Source of the DNA: Shewanella sp. AS1
Lineage (GTDB): Bacteria > Pseudomonadota > Gammaproteobacteria > Enterobacterales > Shewanellaceae
NCBI RefSeq assembly: GCF_021412565.1
Contig: NZ_JAKCLJ010000001.1
Span: 434,001 to 498,000, forward strand
Reading direction: 5' to 3'
Length of the DNA: 64,000 bases
Both the position numbers and the translations under genes were made by a program. Numbering within the stretch: the stretch's first letter is position 1; the number at the start of each line of letters is the position of its first letter. Of this stretch, positions 37,488 to 47,719 are shown piece after piece. Under the pieces are notes generated by a model. That model did not search any database. It had not been told where the DNA came from and worked only from the letters and a program-made list of their open reading frames with translations.

Positions 37488-38894
37488 TTATTTATCCTGC
37501 TGTTGCAGCGGTCTTAGGTTAATTTCAGATTGTGCCATCAAGTAGGCAAACTGGGCGTAGGCAGCTGCATTTTGCGCTAATGCCTTAGGATCTATCTTGT
37601 CTAAGGTATCGTTTGGCGTATGGTGATAGTCGAAATAGTCTGTGCCATCTTGACGAAGTGATGCCACGGGCACGCCATAGGATGGCAACATAGAGACATC
37701 AGGGCCGCCTGAGCCAGTGTTATCACCCAGTTCAACGCCATTAGCCTGCATACTGGCGCTATGGGTCTTAATTGCGTCTAACGCCTGCTGAGCCACCTTA
37801 AAATCGATGCGGTAAATCTCACCCGCGCCAAAGTCTGACTCGGCGGCGATATAGTGCTTATCCAACTCAGCTTGATGGGCCTTGGCATAGGCCTTACCAC
37901 CGACTAAACCAACCTCTTCGGCTGCATACAGTACAACCCTAACCGTGCGGGCCGGTTTTTGTGGCAGCTTAGAGATCAAGTGACCAGCTGTGGTGACAAT
38001 GGCCACGCCTGCTCCATCATCGATAGCACCCGTACCTTCATCCCAAGAGTCTAAGTGCGCGCCTATTAGCACTATCTCATCGGGTTTGGTGCTGCCGCTG
38101 ACTTCGGCTATCACATTATAGGAGGTGGCAAAGCCTTGGTTTTCGGCCGAGAGCTCGAGGTGCACTAAGACGTTAGGATCGCGCTTTAACATCAGGCCTA
38201 TCAGATCCGCATCCGGATTGGACATGGCGGCAGCAGGTATTTTTGTGACATCCTCCTGGTAGCGCATTATGCCGGTATGCGCCATGCGGTCATGATCTGT
38301 GCCTATGGAGCGGATCATAATGGCAACGGCGCCCTTTTTGGCAGCTTCTACGGCACCTTTAGAGCGGCCGCCGACTGTGATCCCGTAACCTTTGCCGTTT
38401 TTAAAGCGGGGGGTGATGTTATCGATAAAGGCGATTTTCCCTTTGAGGCTATCGGCAGGGGCGGCTTCTAAGTTGGCTAAGGTAGCAAAACGCGCCACAG
38501 GCGCCGTTATTCCGCCCTCAGGTGTTGCCACACTGCCACCTAAGGCTGTGATAACCAGAGGCTGAGGATAGGGCGAGATGACTTGAGCCTTGGCGTCGCC
38601 GCGATGCCAGACGGGCACTTGCACTGCTTCTTTATAAACTTTGTCAAACCCTAGGGTGCTCAGCTTAGCTTCGGCCCATTGCACAGCAACAAGATCCTGT
38701 GGGCTTCCGGCCAGTCTTGGCCCGACTTCAACTGTCAGTGATTCGACAATTTCGTACGCCAAGTTTGAGTCTAATGCCTGTTGTTTAAGTTGCAGGCTAA
38801 CATCCTGATTTTCGTCTTTTGTTAGTGTGCTTTGACAGCCTATTAATGTGGTCAAAAAGAGGCTACAGACCAAGAGAAGAGGGGAGCTTTTCAT
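37488..38894 (-). CDS. M28-family metallopeptidase, predicted lipoprotein
   Basis: 468-aa secreted peptidase. Signal peptide with lipobox LIGC (Cys20), so probably outer-membrane anchored. N-terminal half contains a PA-like insertion (~125-225); catalytic M28 domain ~265-455 with Zn ligands in GAHLDSWDEGTGAIDDGAGVAI (His, Asp), AAEEVGLVGGKAY (Glu-Glu), ESDFGAGEIYRIDF (Asp) and FDYHHTPNDTLDKID (His). Likely aminopeptidase of the M28 family, releasing amino acids or dipeptides for uptake. Divergent from the HlyU-like regulator with a 134-bp shared upstream region, so it may be regulated by it. Confidence 0.92.
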   Translation of the reverse strand: MKSSPLLLVCSLFLTTLIGCQSTLTKDENQDVSLQLKQQALDSNLAYEIVESLTVEVGPRLAGSPQDLVAVQWAEAKLSTLGFDKVYKEAVQVPVWHRGDAKAQVISPYPQPLVITALGGSVATPEGGITAPVARFATLANLEAAPADSLKGKIAFIDNITPRFKNGKGYGITVGGRSKGAVEAAKKGAVAIMIRSIGTDHDRMAHTGIMRYQEDVTKIPAAAMSNPDADLIGLMLKRDPNVLVHLELSAENQGFATSYNVIAEVSGSTKPDEIVLIGAHLDSWDEGTGAIDDGAGVAIVTTAGHLISKLPQKPARTVRVVLYAAEEVGLVGGKAYAKAHQAELDKHYIAAESDFGAGEIYRIDFKVAQQALDAIKTHSASMQANGVELGDNTGSGGPDVSMLPSYGVPVASLRQDGTDYFDYHHTPNDTLDKIDPKALAQNAAAYAQFAYLMAQSEINLRPLQQQDK

Positions 38895-39028
38895 GAGTTT
38901 CCTTAATTTTTACTACGTATGTCCCATTTTTGAAAACAATCTAACAAAAAGTGTGCTTCATGTCCCGACTATATCTTTAAGTCAAGGCTATATTAGTGCG
39001 GGGTTTGATTTAGGAGAAATAGCTCGTA

Positions 39029-39325
39029 ATGAATATAGAACTAATGCAACAACGAGCGGACAATGCTGTTGTATTGCTTAAGGCGTTAGCGAATGAGCGC
39101 CGGTTATTTATTTTGTGTTACCTTCTCAGCGAAGGTGAGATGTGTGTCGGCGAAATGAATAAGAAGCTAGGCCTAAGTCAGTCTGCGTTGTCGCAGCACT
39201 TAGCCTGGCTTCGTAAAGATAACTTAGTCGAGACACGTAAAGAAGCGCAAACCGTGTTTTACTCGCTCAAGAGTAAAGAGGTTTCAGAGATCATCAAGTT
39301 ACTGAACAATTTCTATTGTCATTAA
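39029..39325 (+). CDS. ArsR/SmtB-family regulator, HlyU-like
   Basis: 98-aa winged-helix regulator very similar to Vibrio HlyU: VVLLKALANERRLFILCYLL, LGLSQSALSQHLAWLRKDNLVETRKEAQTVFYSL, and terminal LLNNFYCH. The two cysteines used by HlyU for persulfide/disulfide sensing appear as C30 (ILCYLL) and C97 (YCH); an extra C39 is also present. It lacks metal-site cysteines of ArsR, so redox or sulfur sensing is more likely than arsenic. No virulence operon is adjacent; the divergent M28 peptidase gene is the obvious first target to test. Confidence 0.88.
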   Translation: MNIELMQQRADNAVVLLKALANERRLFILCYLLSEGEMCVGEMNKKLGLSQSALSQHLAWLRKDNLVETRKEAQTVFYSLKSKEVSEIIKLLNNFYCH

Positions 39326-39449
39326 TGTTGAGCTTGGCTTGCTGCAAAACTGGCATAGTGCAAATTATGCCAGTTTTTTTTATTTTTATTCTGAGGCTAG
39401 CTGAAAGGCTGCTGGTTTTAAACTCAAGCTAAGTCTAAAACTCGGGCAC

Positions 39450-39477
39450 AAAAAAACCGGCTTAAGCCGGTTTTTTT
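39450..39477. terminator. Terminator between HlyU-like gene and rpsT
   Basis: AAAAAACCGGCTTAAGCCGGTTTTTT, a 26-bp palindrome serving converging genes. Confidence 0.93.
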
Positions 39478-39492
39478 ATTTCGCCAGTAAAA

Positions 39493-39759
39493 TTAAGCAA
39501 CAAGTGCTTTAATTTTAGCGTTTAGGCGAGACTTATGACGAGCAGCTTTATTCTTGTGAATAAGGCCTTTAGTCGCCATACGGTCAACAATTGGTTGTGC
39601 AGCGTTAAACGCTTCAGTAGCCGCTTTGTGATCGCCAGCGTTGATTGCAGCGATTACTTTCTTAACGTATGAACGTAACATAGAACGACGGCTAGCGTTG
39701 TGCTGACGACGTTTTTCAGATTGAAGCGCGCGCTTCTTTGCAGACTTGCTATTAGCCAA
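39493..39759 (-). CDS. rpsT: 30S ribosomal protein S20 (UUG start)
   Basis: 88-aa S20: [35 protein letters not shown] at the N-terminus and [25 protein letters not shown] at the end. There is no ATG; TTG 39759 follows TAGGAG with good spacing, and E. coli rpsT also starts with UUG, linked to autogenous control. A longer ATG frame (39822) would add 21 unrelated residues. Divergent from murJ. Confidence 0.96.
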   Translation of the reverse strand: MANSKSAKKRALQSEKRRQHNASRRSMLRSYVKKVIAAINAGDHKAATEAFNAAQPIVDRMATKGLIHKNKAARHKSRLNAKIKALVA

Positions 39760-40007
39760 GGTGCAACTCCTAAAAGGGTTAGATATTTTTAAAGGTCGAG
39801 GAATATGCCTTTTTTTTGTCACTTTGTCAATGACAATGATCGGATCTTTAGCTTAAAGATAAATTAATCCGAGCAGTCTTAGCTATCTTCAACCTAACTC
39901 GTGTAATATGGTGCGCAATTCTAGCAGTAAAAACTGCGTGGTGACAGGGGGTAAGTCGACTTTTTAGTCGATAGCTGGGCTTTGTCTGGGTTCGCTTAGG
40001 AGTCAAT

Positions 40008-41567
40008 TTGAGCAGAAAATTGTTTAAGTCGGGATTGATAGTCAGTGCTATGACACTGATCTCCCGAGTATTAGGGCTCGTTCGTGATGTTGTCATTGCC
40101 AATTTAATGGGTGCGGGAAGCAGCGCAGACGTTTTTTTCTTTGCCAATAAAATTCCCAATTTTTTACGTCGACTCTTCGCCGAAGGGGCCTTTGCCCAGG
40201 CATTTGTGCCGGTATTAACTGAATATCAGGAAAAACAGCAGGATGAAGCCGTTCGTCTGTTGCTGGCGAAAGTGGCAGGCACCTTGGGACTGGTGGTGAC
40301 AATCGTGACCTTAATCGGGGTGATCGCCTCGCCAGTGCTCACCGCCTTGTTTGGTGGCGGCTGGTTTCTTGCTTGGCTCAATGATGAGCCCAATGGCGAG
40401 AAGTTTGAGCTGGCATCACTCATGCTCAAAATTACCTTTCCCTATCTGTGGTTTATTACCTTTACTGCGCTGGCGGGCTCTATACTCAATACCCGGGGAC
40501 GATTTGCGGTATCGGCCTTTACGCCTGTGTTTCTCAATGTGGCGATTATCGCTGCGGCTATCTTTTTAGCGCCAAAACTCGCGCAACCTGAGATAGGTCT
40601 GGCGTGGGGCGTCTTTGCTGGCGGCGTGATCCAATTTCTGTTTCAGATCCCGTTTCTGCTGCGGGAAAAGGCGCTGGTTAAGCCCTCTTGGGGCTGGCAT
40701 CATCCTGGGGTGGTTAAGATAAGAACCTTAATGTTGCCTGCGCTCTTTGGTGTGTCTGTCTCCCAGATTAATCTATTGCTCGATACTTTTATTGCCAGTT
40801 TCCTAGTAACAGGCTCTATCAGCTGGCTCTACTATTCGGACAGATTACTGGAGTTTCCCCTTGGCCTGTTTGGTATCGCCATTGCCACTGTTATTTTGCC
40901 CGCGCTGTCCCGTAACCATGTTAATGCCCAAGGGCAGGGATTTGCCCAGACCATGGATTGGGGCATCAAAGCGATTTTACTACTGGGGATACCGGCCATG
41001 TGCGGCCTGATTGTGCTGGCTAAACCTATGCTGATGGTGCTGTTTATGCGCGGCGCCTTTGGTGTCGACGATGTCAATATGGCGTCATTGAGTTTGATGG
41101 CTTATGGCAGCGGTCTGCTGAGCTTCATGCTGATTAAGGTATTGGCGCCGGGTTACTATTCGCGCCAGGATACCAAGACACCTGTGCGTTACGGCATTAT
41201 CGCCATGGTGAGTAATATGGTGTTTAACCTTATTTTAGTGTTTCCATTTGGTTATGTGGGGCTGGCGATGGCCACTTCCATGTCGGCGCTGCTTAATGCA
41301 AGTCTGCTTTATCGAGGGCTGCATAAGGCGGGAGTCTATCGCGTCAGCCGGGCCACGCTGCTGTTTTTGGCTAAGGCTATCGTCGCCGCAGCCTTTATGG
41401 TGGCAACCCTCTATTACTTGATGCCAGCGATGGAGCAATGGCTTGCTTTTGACTTTATGCAAAGGTGTATCAAGCTGCTGCAAATGATTGGCAGCGGTGC
41501 TGTGGTCTATCTGCTGGTTATGGTATCGTTAGGAATTCGCCCCTGGAGAATGAAAGCTGGCGTTTGA
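40008..41567 (+). CDS. murJ: Lipid II flippase MurJ (MviN)
   Basis: 519-aa MOP-superfamily flippase with about 14 membrane helices, moving lipid II across the inner membrane for peptidoglycan synthesis. Signatures: LFKSGLIVSAMTLISRVLGLVRDVVIANLMG, FFANKIPNFLRRLFAEGAFAQAFVP, SWLYYSDRLLEFPLGLFGIAIATVILPALS. Start is TTG 40008 with TTAGGAG 5 nt upstream; no ATG fits. Leads the murJ-ribF-ileS-lspA-fkpB-ispH set; the 66-bp gap to ribF may allow read-through. Confidence 0.96.
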   Translation: MSRKLFKSGLIVSAMTLISRVLGLVRDVVIANLMGAGSSADVFFFANKIPNFLRRLFAEGAFAQAFVPVLTEYQEKQQDEAVRLLLAKVAGTLGLVVTIVTLIGVIASPVLTALFGGGWFLAWLNDEPNGEKFELASLMLKITFPYLWFITFTALAGSILNTRGRFAVSAFTPVFLNVAIIAAAIFLAPKLAQPEIGLAWGVFAGGVIQFLFQIPFLLREKALVKPSWGWHHPGVVKIRTLMLPALFGVSVSQINLLLDTFIASFLVTGSISWLYYSDRLLEFPLGLFGIAIATVILPALSRNHVNAQGQGFAQTMDWGIKAILLLGIPAMCGLIVLAKPMLMVLFMRGAFGVDDVNMASLSLMAYGSGLLSFMLIKVLAPGYYSRQDTKTPVRYGIIAMVSNMVFNLILVFPFGYVGLAMATSMSALLNASLLYRGLHKAGVYRVSRATLLFLAKAIVAAAFMVATLYYLMPAMEQWLAFDFMQRCIKLLQMIGSGAVVYLLVMVSLGIRPWRMKAGV

Positions 41568-41633
41568 GTGCTGATTATCCTGCTCAGCTGGTATATAATC
41601 CGGCGCACTTGTGCTTGCTAATGACTGAATGTA

Positions 41634-42569
41634 ATGGAACTGATCCGCGGTATACATAATATTTTGCCCAGACACCATGGTTGTGTACTGACTATTGGTA
41701 ACTTCGATGGTGTCCATCGAGGTCATGGCGAAGTGATCTCGGCTCTGGTTCAGAAAGCAAAACAACTTGGTGTGCCTGCAACTGTAATGACTTTTGAGCC
41801 GCAGCCCCAGGAGCTATTTTGTGGCGACAGCGCTCCGGCGCGTTTGAGTCTGCTTAGGGATAAAATTATGTTGCTCGACGAATTAGGCGTCGAGCGTCTG
41901 CTGTGCGTTAATTTCAATCATAAGTTTGCCAGCATGGCCGCCGAGGATTTCATCGAGCAGTTACTGGTTAAGCAGCTGGGCGTAAAGTATTTGGTTGTGG
42001 GCGACGATTTCTGCTTTGGTAAGCAGCGGGTCGGTAATTTTCAGATGCTCAAGGCCGCGGGCGAGAAGTTTGGTTTTGCCGTGGTCAGCACCCAAAGTTT
42101 TATGCTGGCGGACAAGCGTGTCAGTTCCACAGAGATACGTGCACTGCTGGCCAAGGGGAATTTAGAACAGGCACGGCGCCTGCTGGGTCATCCTGTCACC
42201 TTAAGTGGTAAGGTTGCCCACGGCGATAAGATTGGCCGCACCTTAGGCTTTCCGACTGCCAATATTGCCCTTAAACGCAAAGTCTCGCCGGTACGCGGCG
42301 TGTTTGCCGTTAAACTGTTTTGGGATGGCAGCGATATTTATGACGGCGTGGCCAATGTGGGCTACAGGCCGACTGTGAATGGACAACATTGTCAGTTAGA
42401 AGTCCACCTGTTTGATTTTAATGATGATCTTTATGGAAAGACAGTTGAAGTCGAGCTGGTGGCAAAGATTCGGGATGAACAGCCATTTAAATCATTAGAT
42501 GCGCTGAAGCAACAAATTAAAAATGATGCTGACAGGGCTATGGCTCTGCTTGGCTTTGATGCAGGCTAA
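41634..42569 (+). CDS. ribF: Bifunctional riboflavin kinase / FAD synthetase
   Basis: 311-aa enzyme making FMN then FAD. N-terminal FAD synthetase with nucleotidyl-transferase motif TIGNFDGVHRGHGEV and VVGDDFCFGKQRVGN; C-terminal riboflavin kinase with SGKVAHGDKIGRTLGFPTANI, YDGVANVGYRPTV and VEVHLFDFNDDLYGK. Supplies FAD for ApbE, Hcr and other flavoproteins. Followed by ileS after 32 bp, as in E. coli. Confidence 0.97.
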   Translation: MELIRGIHNILPRHHGCVLTIGNFDGVHRGHGEVISALVQKAKQLGVPATVMTFEPQPQELFCGDSAPARLSLLRDKIMLLDELGVERLLCVNFNHKFASMAAEDFIEQLLVKQLGVKYLVVGDDFCFGKQRVGNFQMLKAAGEKFGFAVVSTQSFMLADKRVSSTEIRALLAKGNLEQARRLLGHPVTLSGKVAHGDKIGRTLGFPTANIALKRKVSPVRGVFAVKLFWDGSDIYDGVANVGYRPTVNGQHCQLEVHLFDFNDDLYGKTVEVELVAKIRDEQPFKSLDALKQQIKNDADRAMALLGFDAG

Positions 42570-42601
42570 GTTCTGTTAGTTAAATGAACGGTATAGGATC
42601 A

Positions 42602-45424
42602 ATGAGCGACTATAAATCTACTTTGAATTTGCCGGAAACCGATTTTCCGATGCGTGGTAACTTGGCTAATCGCGAGCCAGAGATGTTGAAGTCTTGGACC
42701 GAGAAGGGTCTGTACCAGAAGATTCGTGAAAGTCGCACCGGCGCTAAGCCTTTTATTTTGCATGATGGCCCTCCTTATGCGAACGGCGATATTCATATTG
42801 GTCACTCGGTTAACAAGATCCTCAAAGACATAATTATCAAGTCAAAAACCTTGTCTGGCTTCGATGCGCCTTACATTCCCGGTTGGGATTGCCACGGCCT
42901 GCCTATCGAACTGAAAGTCGAGCAGAAAGTGGGTAAGCCTGGTCAGAAAGTGACAGCGGCCGAGTTTCGTCAGCAGTGTCGTGATTATGCGGCCAAGCAG
43001 GTTGATGGCCAGCGTAGCGACTTTATCCGTCTGGGCGTGTTAGGCGATTGGCAAAACCCTTACCTGACCATGGACTACAGCACAGAGGCGAACATTGTCC
43101 GCTCTCTGTCTAAGGTGATTGAAAGTGGCCACCTGCACAAGGGGGTTAAGCCTGTGCATTGGTGTACCGACTGTGGCTCTGCATTAGCAGAGGCAGAAGT
43201 TGAGTATGAAGACAAGATGTCACCCGCCATCGATGTGGCCTTTAGCGCGGTCGATAAAGCGGCCGTTCTCGCCAAGTTTGGCGTGACTGATTATGCCCAA
43301 GACGTGGCTATGGTGATCTGGACCACGACGCCCTGGACTCTGCCTGCTAACCGCGCACTCTCGGTTGCGGCGAATATCGAATATACCCTGGTTGAGATGA
43401 CCAAAGCAGGCGAGAGCCGCGCACTGATCTTGGCATCGGACTTGGTTGAGTCTTGCCTCGAGCGTTTTGGCGCCGAGTCTCATAGCGTGCTTGGCACCAC
43501 AAGCGGCAGCGAACTTGAACTACTTCGCTTTAATCACCCCTTCTATGAATTCGATGTGCCAGTGATCTTAGGCGAACATGTGACTGTCGATTCGGGTACG
43601 GGTGTTGTGCATACCGCCCCTGGTCATGGTCAGGATGACTTCGTTGTGGGTCAGAAATATGGCTTAGAAGTGGCTAACCCAGTGGGCGATAACGGCGTCT
43701 ATAAAGCCGATACCGAAATTTTTGCCGGTCAGCATGTGTTTAAAGCCAATAAGAGTGTGATTGCACTGCTCGAAGAGAAGGGCGCACTGCTTAATCATGT
43801 AGCCTTAAATCACAGCTATCCACACTGCTGGCGCCACAAGACACCTATCATCTTCCGCGCCACGCCGCAGTGGTTTATCTCTATGGAACAAAAAGGGCTG
43901 CGTCAGCAAGCATTGAGTGAGATTGAGCAGACCCAGTGGATCCCAGCTTGGGGACAGAGCCGTATCGAGAAGATGGTCGAGAACCGTCCTGACTGGTGTA
44001 TCTCGCGCCAGCGTACTTGGGGCGTACCTATTACCCTATTTGTACACCGTGATACCGAAGAGTTGCATCCAGATAGCGTCTCCCTAATGGAGCGCGTGGC
44101 GAATCGTATCGAGCAGCAAGGTATTCAGGCTTGGTGGGATCTCGACGCCGCGGAATTACTGGGCTATGAAGCCGAGCAGTACCGTAAAGTGACCGATACC
44201 CTGGATGTTTGGTATGACTCTGGCTCGACCTTCTCATCGGTTGTGGCGTCGCGTCCCGAATTTAACGGCCATCCAGTCGATCTTTATTTAGAGGGCAGCG
44301 ATCAGCACCGCGGCTGGTTTATGTCATCTTTGATGATCTCAACCGCCATGAATGGCAAGGCACCTTATAAGCAAGTGCTGACTCACGGTTTCACCGTGGA
44401 TGGTCAGGGGCGTAAGATGTCTAAATCTGTCGGTAACGTGATAGCACCCCTGCATGTGACCAACAAACTGGGCGCCGACATTCTGCGTCTTTGGGTTGCA
44501 GCAACCGATTACAGCGGCGAGATGACAGTTTCCGATGAGATCTTAAAGCGCAGCGCCGATGCCTATCGTCGTATCCGTAACACGGCCCGCTTCCTGCTCG
44601 CTAACATCAATGGTTTCGATCCGGTAACGGATATGGTTGCGGTTGAAGATATGGTGGCGCTGGATCGCTGGGTCGTTCGCCGTGCAGCCTCGCTGCAGGA
44701 AGAGATTTTGGAAGCCTATGAGCAATATAACTTCCATATCGTGACTCAAAAGCTGATGCAGTTCTGCTCGGTTGAGCTGGGTAGTTTCTACTTAGATATC
44801 ATCAAAGACAGACAATATACCGCCAAAGATACCAGTCATGCCCGTCGTAGCTGTCAGTCTGCACTCTACTTAATTGCCGAGGCTATGGTGCGTTGGGTTG
44901 CGCCTATTTTGAGTTTCACCGCCGATGAGATCTGGCAATTACTGCCAGGCGAGCGCAGCGAGTTTGTGTTTACCCAAACTTGGTACGACGGCCTTAAGTC
45001 GGTCACCTTAGATACAGATCTTAGCGATGAATACTGGCAGCAACTGCTCAGCGTTCGCGATGAAGTCAATAAGGTGATTGAAAATGCCCGCCGTGAGAAG
45101 CAGATTGGTGGTTCTCTGGAAGCGGAAATTACCCTGTATGCCGATGAAGCCTTGAAGTCTTCATTAGCTGTGTTGGGCGACGAGCTGCGCTTCGTGTTGC
45201 TGACTTCTAAGACTAGCTTAGTGGATTTAGCCACTGCACCAGCGGATGCCATTGAAACCGAGCTTGCCGGTCTTAAACTTGGGCTGACTAAGTCAGAGGC
45301 GCACAAGTGTGAGCGCTGCTGGCATCACAGGGAAGAAGTGGGGCAGGTAGCCGAGCATCCGACTCTGTGTACTCGCTGTGTAACCAATATTGAAGGCGAC
45401 GGCGAAGTTCGTCAATTTGCATAA
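42602..45424 (+). CDS. ileS: Isoleucyl-tRNA synthetase
   Basis: 940-aa class Ia synthetase. HIGH motif in [20 protein letters not shown] in [13 protein letters not shown], editing CP1 domain ~190-400 with [12 protein letters not shown], anticodon-binding domain C-terminal, and terminal zinc site [11 protein letters not shown]...LCTRC. Start ATG 42602 ([19 protein letters not shown], the E. coli-like opening); the upstream ATG at 42584 is spurious. lspA begins 10 bp after the stop. Confidence 0.98.
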   Translation: MSDYKSTLNLPETDFPMRGNLANREPEMLKSWTEKGLYQKIRESRTGAKPFILHDGPPYANGDIHIGHSVNKILKDIIIKSKTLSGFDAPYIPGWDCHGLPIELKVEQKVGKPGQKVTAAEFRQQCRDYAAKQVDGQRSDFIRLGVLGDWQNPYLTMDYSTEANIVRSLSKVIESGHLHKGVKPVHWCTDCGSALAEAEVEYEDKMSPAIDVAFSAVDKAAVLAKFGVTDYAQDVAMVIWTTTPWTLPANRALSVAANIEYTLVEMTKAGESRALILASDLVESCLERFGAESHSVLGTTSGSELELLRFNHPFYEFDVPVILGEHVTVDSGTGVVHTAPGHGQDDFVVGQKYGLEVANPVGDNGVYKADTEIFAGQHVFKANKSVIALLEEKGALLNHVALNHSYPHCWRHKTPIIFRATPQWFISMEQKGLRQQALSEIEQTQWIPAWGQSRIEKMVENRPDWCISRQRTWGVPITLFVHRDTEELHPDSVSLMERVANRIEQQGIQAWWDLDAAELLGYEAEQYRKVTDTLDVWYDSGSTFSSVVASRPEFNGHPVDLYLEGSDQHRGWFMSSLMISTAMNGKAPYKQVLTHGFTVDGQGRKMSKSVGNVIAPLHVTNKLGADILRLWVAATDYSGEMTVSDEILKRSADAYRRIRNTARFLLANINGFDPVTDMVAVEDMVALDRWVVRRAASLQEEILEAYEQYNFHIVTQKLMQFCSVELGSFYLDIIKDRQYTAKDTSHARRSCQSALYLIAEAMVRWVAPILSFTADEIWQLLPGERSEFVFTQTWYDGLKSVTLDTDLSDEYWQQLLSVRDEVNKVIENARREKQIGGSLEAEITLYADEALKSSLAVLGDELRFVLLTSKTSLVDLATAPADAIETELAGLKLGLTKSEAHKCERCWHHREEVGQVAEHPTLCTRCVTNIEGDGEVRQFA

Positions 45425-45434
45425 GGATTTGTTG

Positions 45435-45944
45435 ATGCCATTGAGTTGGAAAGAGAGTGGCTTGCGTTGGTATTGGGTCGTTGTAGCGGTTTTTCTTATC
45501 GATCAGCTATCCAAGCAATGGGTGTTAGCTAACTTCGAACTGTATGAATCGGTTCGCTTGCTGCCTGTGTTTAATTTCACCTATGTGCGAAATTATGGTG
45601 CGGCGTTTAGTTTTCTAAGTGATGCGGGCGGCTGGCAACGCTGGCTGTTTACCTTTGTTGCCGTGGGATTCAGTGCCCTGTTGACTGTGTGGCTGCGAAA
45701 GCAGTCTCACTCGCTGTGGCGACTCAATCTTGCTTATACGCTGGTCATAGGCGGGGCGCTGGGTAACCTTATCGATCGTCTGCAACATGGCTTCGTGGTG
45801 GATTTTTTGGATTTCTATTGGAATACCAGCCATTTTCCCGCCTTTAATATTGCCGATTCGGCCATCTGTGTCGGCGCAGGTTTGATTATTCTCGACTCGT
45901 TTTGGGCTAGCAGTAAAGACAGCAACCATGCTGCCAAGGGGTAA
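45435..45944 (+). CDS. lspA: Prolipoprotein signal peptidase (SPase II)
   Basis: 169-aa four-helix membrane aspartyl protease that removes lipoprotein signal peptides, e.g. of the M28 peptidase nearby. Catalytic Asp residues lie in GGALGNLIDRLQHGFVVDFLDF and AFNIADSAICVGAG; VFLIDQLSKQW is also diagnostic. Start ATG 45435 after AAGGATTTG; an upstream in-frame start at 45390 would overlap ileS. fkpB starts 3 bp after the stop. Confidence 0.97.
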   Translation: MPLSWKESGLRWYWVVVAVFLIDQLSKQWVLANFELYESVRLLPVFNFTYVRNYGAAFSFLSDAGGWQRWLFTFVAVGFSALLTVWLRKQSHSLWRLNLAYTLVIGGALGNLIDRLQHGFVVDFLDFYWNTSHFPAFNIADSAICVGAGLIILDSFWASSKDSNHAAKG

Positions 45945-45947
45945 ACA

Positions 45948-46370
45948 GTGTCAGTGACGCGTTCAATACTTTCCCACATGAATATAGTGTTAGAAGATGG
46001 CTCGACCGCCGATAGCACTAAGGCCTCAGGTAAGCCTGCTAAGCTCAATATCGGTGATCAGACGCTGAGCCCAGCGTTCGAGGCGGAAATCGTTAATTTA
46101 AATGAAGGTGACAAACACAGTTTTACGTTAGCTCCAGCAGACGCCTTTGGTGAGTCTAATCCCGATGCAATTCACTATCTGGACAGAAGCAAGTTTCCGG
46201 CGGATATGGAGCTGCAAGCGGGCGTTATAGTCAGTTTTGCCGGTCCAGGCGGTAGCGAGATCCCAGGAATTGTGCGTGAGGTTGCTGGGGACTCTGTGAC
46301 TGTGGATCTTAACCATCCCCTGGCTGGCCATAGCGTCACCTTCGAATTGGAAGTTGTTCAGGTACTCTAA
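45948..46370 (+). CDS. fkpB: FKBP-type peptidyl-prolyl isomerase FkpB (SlpA)
   Basis: 140-aa SlyD-like FKBP without the His/Cys tail: [70 protein letters not shown] start (45948) placed 3 bp after lspA. Position between lspA and ispH is that of E. coli fkpB. Confidence 0.94.
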   Translation: MSVTRSILSHMNIVLEDGSTADSTKASGKPAKLNIGDQTLSPAFEAEIVNLNEGDKHSFTLAPADAFGESNPDAIHYLDRSKFPADMELQAGVIVSFAGPGGSEIPGIVREVAGDSVTVDLNHPLAGHSVTFELEVVQVL

Positions 46371-46372
46371 TC

Positions 46373-47329
46373 ATGACAATGATCAATCCCCCTAAAAGCT
46401 TGCAGATTAAGTTAGCCAATCCTCGCGGTTTTTGTGCCGGTGTCGATAGGGCGATCAGCATAGTTGAACGTGCCCTTGAATTGTTTTCACCACCGATTTA
46501 TGTGCGCCATGAAGTAGTGCACAATCGATATGTGGTTCAAAACTTAAAAGACAGGGGCGCAGTGTTTGTTGATGAACTGGAGCAGGTGCCGGATGACAGC
46601 ATAGTGATCTTCAGTGCCCATGGTGTGTCTCAGGCGGTACGCGCAGAGGCAAAACAGCGTGGATTGCGGGTATTCGATGCCACTTGTCCGCTCGTGACTA
46701 AGGTGCATCTGCAGGTGACCCGTGCAAGCCGTAAGGGAATAGAGTGTATCCTGATTGGTCATGCGGGCCATCCTGAGGTGGAAGGCACAATGGGGCAATA
46801 CGACAATCCTGAAGGTGGTGTGCTGCTGGTGGAGTCGCCTGCGGATGTAGAAGCTTTAGTGGTGAAAGATCCCGATAACTTGTGCTTTGTTACTCAGACT
46901 ACCCTGTCTATGGATGACACTGCCGATGTGATAGCCGCGCTGCAAAAGCGCTTCCCCTCGATTCAGGGGCCGCGTAAAGATGATATCTGCTATGCGACTC
47001 AAAATCGTCAGGATGCGGTGCGCAACGTGGCCGATGATGTGGACTTATTTATCGTTGTCGGCTCGAAAAACAGCTCTAACTCTAATCGTCTGATGGAGCT
47101 GGCTATCAAGAAAGGCACTCAGTCTTATCTGGTGGATAATGCATCCGATATCAGCCGTCAGTGGTTTAATGGGGTTGAAAAGGTTGCGGTCACAGCGGGA
47201 GCTTCTGCGCCTGAAGTGCTGGTTCAACAAGTGATCGATGCCATAGCCCAGCTTGCGCCGAGTGTGATCACCGAAGTTGAAGGCCGTAAAGAAGATACCG
47301 TATTTGCGGTGCCTGCCGAGCTGCGTTAA
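46373..47329 (+). CDS. ispH: 4-hydroxy-3-methylbut-2-enyl diphosphate reductase IspH (LytB)
   Basis: 318-aa Fe-S enzyme of the MEP isoprenoid pathway producing IPP and DMAPP. Three cluster cysteines: [36 protein letters not shown]; also [13 protein letters not shown] and [17 protein letters not shown] 46373 used; ATG 46379 is an alternative. Last gene of the cluster; a very long-stemmed terminator follows at 47445. Confidence 0.98.
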   Translation: MTMINPPKSLQIKLANPRGFCAGVDRAISIVERALELFSPPIYVRHEVVHNRYVVQNLKDRGAVFVDELEQVPDDSIVIFSAHGVSQAVRAEAKQRGLRVFDATCPLVTKVHLQVTRASRKGIECILIGHAGHPEVEGTMGQYDNPEGGVLLVESPADVEALVVKDPDNLCFVTQTTLSMDDTADVIAALQKRFPSIQGPRKDDICYATQNRQDAVRNVADDVDLFIVVGSKNSSNSNRLMELAIKKGTQSYLVDNASDISRQWFNGVEKVAVTAGASAPEVLVQQVIDAIAQLAPSVITEVEGRKEDTVFAVPAELR

Positions 47330-47396
47330 TGCACTTATTGAAAAACTGTAACTAGTCTATTGATATAGGCGCCATTCAGGCATAGTTTGAACAGAG

Positions 47397-47452
47397 CAGT
47401 TCAAAGAAAACAGTTCAAACCAAACCGTTTAAACAAAACAGTTCAAAAAAGG
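47397..47452 (+). repeat. Four copies of a 14-bp tandem repeat after ispH
   Basis: Units begin at 47397, 47411, 47425 and 47439: CAGTTCAAAGAAAA, CAGTTCAAACCAAA, CCGTTTAAACAAAA, CAGTTCAAAAAAGG. TTTGAAC, the inverted core, occurs just before (47386-47392). The array runs into the ispH terminator. Confidence 0.88.
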
Positions 47453-47482
47453 AAAGGAGGCTTATGCCTCCTTTCCTTTTTT
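47445..47482 (+). terminator. Terminator after ispH
   Basis: AAAAAAGGAAAGGAGGC-TTAT-GCCTCCTTTCCTTTTTT, 17-bp perfect stem. Confidence 0.95.
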
Positions 47483-47719
47483 CCTGCCCTTTTACATTAG
47501 TAACTTCTTGCTGATGAAGCCCTATCTCGCATAAAATTTAACGCTGGCATAACAAATTGTGTTATTAGAGTCTACTATTACAACATTGACAGTCAGTAAT
47601 ATTAGACTATGACTTGATTAGCAAGTATAGTCATTTTATTAATCTAACTAACGGATTTTAAAGGATTAAATTGCTTGTTTTACTGTCAAGATTATGGCGA
47701 ACAGCGGAGATTTGACGGC
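47483..47719. other. Upstream region of the minor pilin cluster
   Basis: AT-rich, no ORF. Presumed promoter region of pilV; no operator recognised. GGAGA at 47706-47710 serves as RBS. Confidence 0.5.

Noticed and set aside
44866..45306. 146-codon minus-strand ORF inside ileS
   Set aside because: Overlaps the conserved anticodon-binding domain of ileS; composition is that of a shadow frame.
47397..47452. Possible CRISPR-like array
   Set aside because: Period of 14 bp with no unique spacers, so a simple tandem repeat and not a CRISPR.
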